Positions 40,110 to 44,758 of a stretch of 44,758 bases of DNA are shown one piece after another. The stretch lies in contig CALYQW010000027.1 in the NCBI GenBank assembly GCA_945290265.1, positions 1 through 44,758 on the forward strand. Direction: 5' to 3'. The notes beneath the pieces are model-generated. The model was not told where the DNA came from. It worked only from the letters and a program-made list of their open reading frames with translations, and made no database searches. This DNA is from an uncultured Erwinia sp. (GTDB taxonomy: Bacteria; Pseudomonadota; Gammaproteobacteria; Enterobacterales; Enterobacteriaceae). The first letter of the stretch is position 1; every line of letters begins with the position of its first letter. Both the position numbers and the translations under genes were made by a program.

Positions 40110-40817
40110 TTATCGTGGATCGATGGCGACCACTTCTGTACCGGTCGGGGTAATCCGCCAGCGCACGTTGAAATCCAACAGCCAGGCGGCATACTCGCGC
40201 TCCGGCTCCGCGCCCTTGCGATACGCCGGACGTGGATCCTGTGCCAGCACCTGGGTGATAAAACGCGCCAGCTGCGGATACTGTTGCTGATGGTGCGCCA
40301 GCTGCTGCTGCGCCTGCGGGCTGAAGCTGACCGGCATATCGGCCGCGGGGGCTTCGCTGGCAAAGCCAGCGCGCGCATCCGGCACGGCTTCGGCAAACGG
40401 CAGATAGGGTTTGATATCGATCACCGGGGTGCCATCCACCAAATCCAGGCTGCCCAACTGCAGGATCACTTGCTGCTGCTGGCAGCGAATGCCCTTCAGT
40501 TCAACCAGCGACATCCCCACCGGGTTCGGGCGAAAGGTCGAGCGGGTAGCAAATACGCCCATACGGGCATTACCGCCGAGACGCGGTGGACGCACCGTAG
40601 GACGCCAGCCGCCTTCCATGGTCTGATGAAAAACAAATAGCAGCCACAGGTGGCTGAAGTTTTCCAGGCCGCGTACCGCCTCCGCCTGATTATAAGGTGG
40701 CAGCAGATGCAGCTCGCCGCCGCCATCCTCGATCAGACCTGGCTGGCGCGGGACGGCAAACTTCTCCTTCCACGGAGAATGGATCACGCCAATCTGATCG
40801 AAGGTAAAGGTGCTCAT
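40110..40817 (-). CDS. trmO: tRNA (N6-threonylcarbamoyladenosine(37)-N6)-methyltransferase TrmO
   Basis: TrmO (TsaA, YaeB) methylates t6A37 in threonine tRNA using S-adenosylmethionine. The 235-residue product equals the E. coli length. The distinctive beta-barrel fold shows IGVIHSPWKEKFAVPRQPG near 9-27 and FVFHQTMEGGWRPTVRPPRLGG near 62-83. RMGVFATRSTFRPNPVGMSLVEL and SLDLVDGTPVIDIKPYLPF follow, and the protein ends DFNVRWRITPTGTEVVAIDPR. Its start overlaps the rcsF stop by four bases, so the pair is translationally coupled, as in E. coli. Confidence 0.97.
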   Translation of the reverse strand: MSTFTFDQIGVIHSPWKEKFAVPRQPGLIEDGGGELHLLPPYNQAEAVRGLENFSHLWLLFVFHQTMEGGWRPTVRPPRLGGNARMGVFATRSTFRPNPVGMSLVELKGIRCQQQQVILQLGSLDLVDGTPVIDIKPYLPFAEAVPDARAGFASEAPAADMPVSFSPQAQQQLAHHQQQYPQLARFITQVLAQDPRPAYRKGAEPEREYAAWLLDFNVRWRITPTGTEVVAIDPR

Positions 40818-41215
40818 TTATTACTGACTTTCAGTGCCGATCCCTGACAGATCGCCTGACGGTAGCAACCCTTTGCAACGCTGACGATTTCACAGCTGTG
40901 TACCAGTACCGCATTGGCTTTCAGCGCTGAGGCGCGGATCTGCATGCGCTTGCGGGCGGTGGCTATATTCGCGGGTGCACCCTGGGCGCTGCTCTGACAA
41001 TCTTCGCCGTAAACTTCGCCCAGATCGCGGAACGGTTTGCTGACCAGATCGGTCGGATCGTTATACAGCTTAACCGGGGCAGGGCGTGCAGCGGGTTTAT
41101 TACGGGCAGGCTCCGTTTTTTCCTGCGGAAAAGGTTTAATCGGCTGGTACGGTTTATGTAACAGCGAACACCCTGTCAGCGAAAGGGCTAACAAACAGAG
41201 CGGTAACACGCGCAT
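40814..41215 (-). CDS. rcsF: Rcs stress-sensor outer-membrane lipoprotein RcsF
   Basis: RcsF senses envelope and lipopolysaccharide damage and triggers the Rcs phosphorelay, which in plant-associated relatives controls exopolysaccharide. The 133-residue precursor (E. coli: 134) has a lipoprotein signal with lipobox LTGC and lipidated C16. A proline- and lysine-rich linker (about 20-50) follows. The folded domain has four cysteines, in GEDCQ, VHSCE, KGCYR and AICQG, which form two disulfides in the E. coli protein. I chose the ATG at 41215, with AAGGA upstream. It is the first gene of the rcsF-trmO pair. Confidence 0.96.
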   Translation of the reverse strand: MRVLPLCLLALSLTGCSLLHKPYQPIKPFPQEKTEPARNKPAARPAPVKLYNDPTDLVSKPFRDLGEVYGEDCQSSAQGAPANIATARKRMQIRASALKANAVLVHSCEIVSVAKGCYRQAICQGSALKVSNK

Positions 41216-41338
41216 TGAGAAATCCTTGAGTTTACAAATGAAAGTGTGGGTATTGAAGCAAGCCATGTGCGAAATAACAAGCCATGTTGCGGAAGGAACG
41301 GAGTGGGATTAGTAACCGATTGTGATTATCCAGCGTGA

Positions 41339-41360
41339 CGGGCAGCGGTTGCTGCCCGTT
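41339..41360 (-). terminator. Hairpin downstream of metQ, terminator-like
   Basis: ACGGGCAGC (41339-41347) and GCTGCCCGT (41352-41360) form a perfect 9-bp stem with a 4-base loop, just after the metQ stop codon. No T-run follows on the minus strand, so it may terminate weakly or protect the 3' end. Confidence 0.45.
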
Positions 41361-41368
41361 GCTGACAA

Positions 41369-42184
41369 TTACCAGCCTTTAACGGCTCCGCCATTGAAAA
41401 TTTTATTGGCTGCCTGATCTACTTCATCAGACTGATAAGCCTGAACAAATTTCTTCACGTTTTCCGCATCTTTGTTATCTTCGCGCGCCACGATAAGATT
41501 CACGTAAGGTGAATTTTTATCTTCCACGAAGATACCGTCTTTCTCTGGCGTCAGGCCGATCTGGCTGGCGTAGGTGGTGTTAATCACCGCCAGCGCAATC
41601 TGCTGATCGTCCAGAGAACGTGGCAGCTGTGGCGCTTCCAGCTCAACCAGCTTGAGGTTCTTCGGATTCTCAATCACATCCAGCGAGGTCGGCAGCAGCC
41701 CCACGCCCGGTTTAAGTTTGATCAGTCCCTCTTTCTGCAGCAGTAACAGTGTGCGACCCAGGTTAGTAGGATCGTTGGGGATAGCGATCTGCGCGCCGTT
41801 CTTCAGCTCGTCCAGTGATTTGATTTTTTTCGAGTAGCCGGCAATCGGATAGACGAAAGTATTGCCGACTGGAACCAGTTTGTAGCCGCGATCCTTAATC
41901 TGCTGATCCAGATACGGCTTGTGCTGGAAGGCGTTGGCATCGATATCGCCTTTGCTTAACGCTTCATTCGGCAGCACGTAGTCATTGAAAGTCACCAACT
42001 CTACATCCAGGCCGTATTTCTCTTTGGCAACTTTCTGGGCGACTTCAGCCACCTGCTGCTCAGCACCGACGATAACGCCGACTTTAATATGGTTAGGATC
42101 TTTGGCTTTCTGATCGCAGCCCGCCAGTGCCAGAGCACCGATTAACGCACCTACAGCGGCAAATGTTTTAACGTTGAATTTCAT
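41369..42184 (-). CDS. metQ: Methionine ABC transporter substrate-binding lipoprotein
   Basis: MetQ captures methionine for the MetNI importer; it is tethered to the inner membrane by a lipid. The product is 271 residues, as in E. coli. The lipoprotein signal ends in LALAGCDQKAKD, with C23 the likely lipidated residue. The NLPA-type fold contains VGVIVGAEQQVAEVAQ near 36-51, DIDANAFQHKPYLDQQIKDRG near 80-100 and AIPNDPTNLGRTLLLLQKEG near 133-152. It is the last gene of the leftward metN-metI-metQ set, with AAGGAAGG upstream of the ATG. Confidence 0.97.
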   Translation of the reverse strand: MKFNVKTFAAVGALIGALALAGCDQKAKDPNHIKVGVIVGAEQQVAEVAQKVAKEKYGLDVELVTFNDYVLPNEALSKGDIDANAFQHKPYLDQQIKDRGYKLVPVGNTFVYPIAGYSKKIKSLDELKNGAQIAIPNDPTNLGRTLLLLQKEGLIKLKPGVGLLPTSLDVIENPKNLKLVELEAPQLPRSLDDQQIALAVINTTYASQIGLTPEKDGIFVEDKNSPYVNLIVAREDNKDAENVKKFVQAYQSDEVDQAANKIFNGGAVKGW

Positions 42185-42217
42185 ATCCCTTCCTTAATCG
42201 AAGAATTACCGTTGTGT

Positions 42218-42871
42218 TTACTTGTGAGTTACCGCACGCACAATGCGATCGCCACAGAACTGAATTAAATACACTAAAACCACCAGTAGCACTAATACCG
42301 TATTCATCACCGTGGCGTTATAACCGATATAACCGTACTGATAGCCGATCTGACCCAAACCACCGGCACCCACAGCACCGCCCATGGCGGAGTAGCCCAC
42401 CAGAGTGATTAAGGTAATAGTAGCCGCGTTAACCAGACCCGGCAGGGCTTCCGGCAGCAGCACCTTACGGATAATCTGCATCGGGGTTGCGCCCATGGCA
42501 CGTGAGGCCTCAATCAGTCCGGCAGGCAGTTCCAGCAGCGCATTCTCTACCATGCGGGCAATAAAAGGCGCGGCGCCCACGGTCAGCGGGACGATGGCGG
42601 CCTGCAAACCAATCGAGGTGCCGACAATCACCCGGGTAAAAGGGATCATCCATACCAGCAGGATTATAAACGGAATCGAGCGGAAGATATTCACCAGCGC
42701 AGACAGTACGCGATACAGTTTCGCATTAGCAATAATCTGCCCGGGGCGGGTAACGTACAGCAGAACGCCTATCGGAAGACCAATCACAAAACCAAAAAAG
42801 CCGGAGACAAAGGTCATCATCAGGGTTTCCCACACGCCACGACCCAGTAACCAAATCATTGCCTCAGACAT
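42218..42871 (-). CDS. metI: Methionine ABC transporter permease
   Basis: MetI forms the membrane channel of the methionine importer and couples to MetN. The 217-residue product has five hydrophobic segments. The cytoplasmic coupling loop near 120-150 carries the EAA-type pattern [27 protein letters not shown]. The length matches E. coli. Its start overlaps the end of metN by eight bases, and 33 bases separate it from metQ, so the three form one operon. Confidence 0.97.
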   Translation of the reverse strand: MSEAMIWLLGRGVWETLMMTFVSGFFGFVIGLPIGVLLYVTRPGQIIANAKLYRVLSALVNIFRSIPFIILLVWMIPFTRVIVGTSIGLQAAIVPLTVGAAPFIARMVENALLELPAGLIEASRAMGATPMQIIRKVLLPEALPGLVNAATITLITLVGYSAMGGAVGAGGLGQIGYQYGYIGYNATVMNTVLVLLVVLVYLIQFCGDRIVRAVTHK

Positions 42872-43895
42872 AACCTAATACCTCTACCTTAACGTGGTGC
42901 TGTTGCAAAAATGCGATGGCCTGCTGAACGTCGGCGTGATCGCCGTGGATTTCGGTCAGCATAATGCCGAACTTCACGCCCCCGGCATAATCCATCTGGG
43001 CGCTGATAATATTGTTATTTACATTAAAACGACGTGCCGCCTCCGACAGCAGCGGGGCATCCACCGACTGGCCGGTAAATTCCAGACGCAGCAGCGGCAG
43101 AGAATCGTCGCCCGGCGTCGCTGACAGGCGCTGACTGTAATCTTCCGGGATATCCAGGTGGAGCGTGGACTGGATAAACTGCTGCGCCAGCGGGGTTTTC
43201 GGATGGGAAAACACTTCGCTCACCGTATCCTGCTCAATTAACTGACCGTTACTGATTACCGCAACCTGGTCACAGATACGCTTCACCACATCCATTTCAT
43301 GAGTGATCAGCAGGATAGTAATGCCCATACGGCGGTTAATATCCTTTAACAGTTCCAGAATCGAACGGGTGGTGGCCGGGTCGAGGGCGCTGGTGGCTTC
43401 ATCACACAGCAGCACTTTAGGATTGCTGGCCAGGGCACGGGCGATGGCCACACGCTGTTTCTGTCCACCGGAAAGGTTGGCAGGCCAGGCATCGCGTTTA
43501 TCGGCCAGGCCAACCAGCTCCAGCAGCTCGCTGACGCGGGTATCAATCTGCTGGCGTGACATATTGCCCAGCTCTAACGGCAGCGCCACATTGCCAGCCA
43601 CGCTGCGGGAATTAAGTAAGTTGAAATGCTGAAATATCATGCCGATCTGGCGACGTGCCAGGGTCAGCTCACCAGCGGAAAGGGTGGTCAAATCCTGATC
43701 GTCAACCAGTACGCTACCGGACGTTGGCCGTTCCAGCAGGTTAACGCAGCGGATCAGGGTGCTCTTACCAGCACCGGAGGCACCGATGACGCCGTAAATC
43801 TGTCCGGCAGGGACGTGCAGACTGACATCCGACAGCGCATTGATAGTGCGTGAACCCTGTTGAAATACTTTGGTGATATGTGAAAGTTTTATCAT
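42864..43895 (-). CDS. metN: Methionine ABC transporter ATP-binding protein
   Basis: MetN is the ATPase of the D- and L-methionine importer. With the ATG at 43895 it is 343 residues, equal to E. coli. Walker A is GASGAGKST near 38-46, the signature [14 protein letters not shown] near 140-153, and Walker [14 protein letters not shown] near 161-173. The C-terminal NIL/ACT-like domain (about 265-343), which binds methionine and inhibits transport in E. coli, is present. A longer in-frame start at 43991 would cross the promoter and is rejected. No clear Shine-Dalgarno sequence precedes the ATG (ATAAATAACGCA), which is odd for an operon leader gene. Confidence 0.97.
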   Translation of the reverse strand: MIKLSHITKVFQQGSRTINALSDVSLHVPAGQIYGVIGASGAGKSTLIRCVNLLERPTSGSVLVDDQDLTTLSAGELTLARRQIGMIFQHFNLLNSRSVAGNVALPLELGNMSRQQIDTRVSELLELVGLADKRDAWPANLSGGQKQRVAIARALASNPKVLLCDEATSALDPATTRSILELLKDINRRMGITILLITHEMDVVKRICDQVAVISNGQLIEQDTVSEVFSHPKTPLAQQFIQSTLHLDIPEDYSQRLSATPGDDSLPLLRLEFTGQSVDAPLLSEAARRFNVNNNIISAQMDYAGGVKFGIMLTEIHGDHADVQQAIAFLQQHHVKVEVLGYV

Positions 43896-43958
43896 TGCGT
43901 TATTTATTATCGTAATAGGGATGGTTATCTGGCTGCACTGGCACAGAATAGCTAACGG

Positions 43959-43987
43959 ATGGTAAGGCATCCAGACGTCTAAATCAA
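43959..43987 (-). promoter_or_regulatory. metNIQ promoter with MetJ operator (met box)
   Basis: On the minus strand TTGATT (43982-43987) and TACCAT (43959-43964) are 17 bases apart. The spacer contains a perfect met box AGACGTCT (43973-43980), with a weaker adjoining 8-mer (AGGCATCC on the plus strand, five of eight matching). MetJ with S-adenosylmethionine binds tandem met boxes, so repression by methionine sufficiency is expected. Confidence 0.8.
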
Positions 43988-43991
43988 TCAA

Positions 43992-44037
43992 CCTGTATAA
44001 ACAGGCATTCTCTCCGGCAAAGCAATCATGCGATACT
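43992..44037 (+). promoter_or_regulatory. Possible gmhB promoter region with a small palindrome
   Basis: An extended -10 (TGC then GATACT, 44032-44037) lies 33 bases before the gmhB GTG, without a clear -35. Upstream, CCTGT (43992-43996) and ACAGG (44001-44005) form a perfect 5-bp palindrome with a 4-base loop. Confidence 0.35.
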
Positions 44038-44070
44038 GGGCGGAAACTATGAGTAGCAGGAGTTCTTCAA

Positions 44071-44631
44071 GTGGCTGAAAAAGTCCCGGCAATCTTTCTC
44101 GACCGTGATGGCACCATCAATGTGGATCACGGTTATGTCTCTGAAATTGACGACTTCATCTTTATAGATGGGGTGATTGATGCAATGCGTGAGCTGAAAA
44201 GCATGGGGTATGCGCTGGTACTGGTCACTAACCAGTCCGGTATTGCGCGCGGGATGTTTAGTGAAGACACCTTTATGCAGCTGACGGAATGGATGGACTG
44301 GTCGCTGGCCGATCGCGGCGTGGATCTTGATGGTATCTATTTCTGTCCGCACCATCCCGAAGGCGAGGTCGAATCGCTGCGTCAGGCGTGTGACTGCCGT
44401 AAACCACAGCCGGGCATGTTACTGAGTGCACAGCAGGAACTGAATATCGATATGGCCGCCTCTTATATGGTGGGTGACAAAATTGAAGATATGCAGGCCG
44501 CCGCCGCCGCCGGAGTAGGAACCAAAGTACTGGTGCGTAGCGGCAAGCCGGTCACTGAAGCGGGGGAAAATGCCGCCAACTGGGTTCTTAACAGCCTGGC
44601 TGAGCTGCCCGATCGGATAAAACAGGGCTAA
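44071..44631 (+). CDS. gmhB: D-glycero-beta-D-manno-heptose 1,7-bisphosphate 7-phosphatase
   Basis: GmhB removes the 7-phosphate in the ADP-heptose pathway for the lipopolysaccharide inner core. The 186-residue product (E. coli: 191) starts at GTG, preceded by AGGAG. It belongs to the HAD family: nucleophile D11 and D13 in FLDRDGT, T-N in LVTNQSG near 52-56, and [10 protein letters not shown] near the end. The zinc-loop ligands C92, H94, C107 and C109 (in CPHHPEG and CDCRKPQPG) are intact. The gene is divergent from metNIQ and is followed closely by a ribosomal RNA promoter, the same arrangement as gmhB-rrnH in E. coli. Confidence 0.97.
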   Translation: MAEKVPAIFLDRDGTINVDHGYVSEIDDFIFIDGVIDAMRELKSMGYALVLVTNQSGIARGMFSEDTFMQLTEWMDWSLADRGVDLDGIYFCPHHPEGEVESLRQACDCRKPQPGMLLSAQQELNIDMAASYMVGDKIEDMQAAAAAGVGTKVLVRSGKPVTEAGENAANWVLNSLAELPDRIKQG

Positions 44632-44661
44632 AACGCAGCGTTTTGTGTGAACTTTCAGCAG

Positions 44662-44714
44662 GCAGAAAAAAACTTCAGATTTCTGCTTGCGTTCCTGAAC
44701 GACCTCCCTATAAT
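44662..44714 (+). promoter_or_regulatory. rRNA operon P1 promoter with UP element
   Basis: TTGCGT (44687-44692) and TATAAT (44709-44714) are 16 bases apart, followed by the GC-rich discriminator GCGCCCCC, all typical of enterobacterial rrn P1. The A-rich tract at about 44663-44680 fits an UP element. Fis sites would lie further upstream, overlapping gmhB; I did not identify them. A small AAAACGC/GCGTTTT palindrome (44630-44644) marks the end of gmhB. Confidence 0.88.
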
Positions 44715-44722
44715 GCGCCCCC

Positions 44723-44758
44723 ACTGACACGGAACAACGGCTTAACGACCGGCGTGTT
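44723..44758 (+). other. Start of the rRNA operon leader (incomplete)
   Basis: The sequence after the P1 promoter (ACTGACACGGAACAACGGC) is nearly identical to the E. coli rrn leader start. The P2 promoter, the antitermination boxes and the 16S rRNA gene would lie beyond the window edge. Confidence 0.75.

Overview
The window is a chromosomal segment from a gamma-proteobacterium of the order Enterobacterales. Gene order and protein sequence follow the E. coli hemL to rrnH segment closely, but several E. coli genes are missing and a few others are present. This compact layout suggests an Erwinia/Pantoea-like member of the Erwiniaceae; that placement is an inference from gene content, not proven by a marker gene.

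Region 1 (1-1474) is the only clearly accessory part. It holds the 3' end of a large surface protein with bacterial Ig-like (Big_1) repeats, AT-richer than its neighbours and with an unusual C-terminus. A strong terminator follows, then a 147-bp element bounded by imperfect inverted repeats. Region 2 (1475-12325) holds hemL, erpA, a small secreted protein of unknown role, mtn, dgt and degP (with a recognisable sigma-E promoter), then the leftward genes dapD, glnD and map. Relative to E. coli, clcA, btuF and yadS are absent near erpA, and cdaR with its neighbours is absent between degP and dapD.

Region 3 (12326-32378) is the conserved translation and envelope block: rpsB-tsf-pyrH-frr, dxr-uppS-cdsA-rseP-bamA-skp-lpxD-fabZ-lpxA-lpxB-rnhB-dnaE-accA. 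It joins ribosome/translation factors, UMP kinase, isoprenoid carrier synthesis, phospholipid synthesis, outer-membrane protein assembly, lipid A synthesis, DNA replication and the first step of fatty-acid synthesis. Tight spacings and 4-base overlaps in lpxD to rnhB point to a shared transcript.

Region 4 (32580-44758) holds ldcC, a VOC-family gene, tilS, a cytochrome c gene broken by one in-frame stop, rof, yaeQ-arfB, proS, trmO-rcsF, and the methionine importer metNIQ with a MetJ box in its promoter. gmhB follows. The window ends just inside the leader of a ribosomal RNA operon, whose P1 promoter is nearly identical to the E. coli type.

No CRISPR array, prophage, IS element or tRNA gene was seen. 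Most of the window is ordinary core genome. The points worth following up are the surface-protein C-terminus, the inverted-repeat element, the interrupted cytochrome gene, the small secreted protein and several structured intergenic regions.
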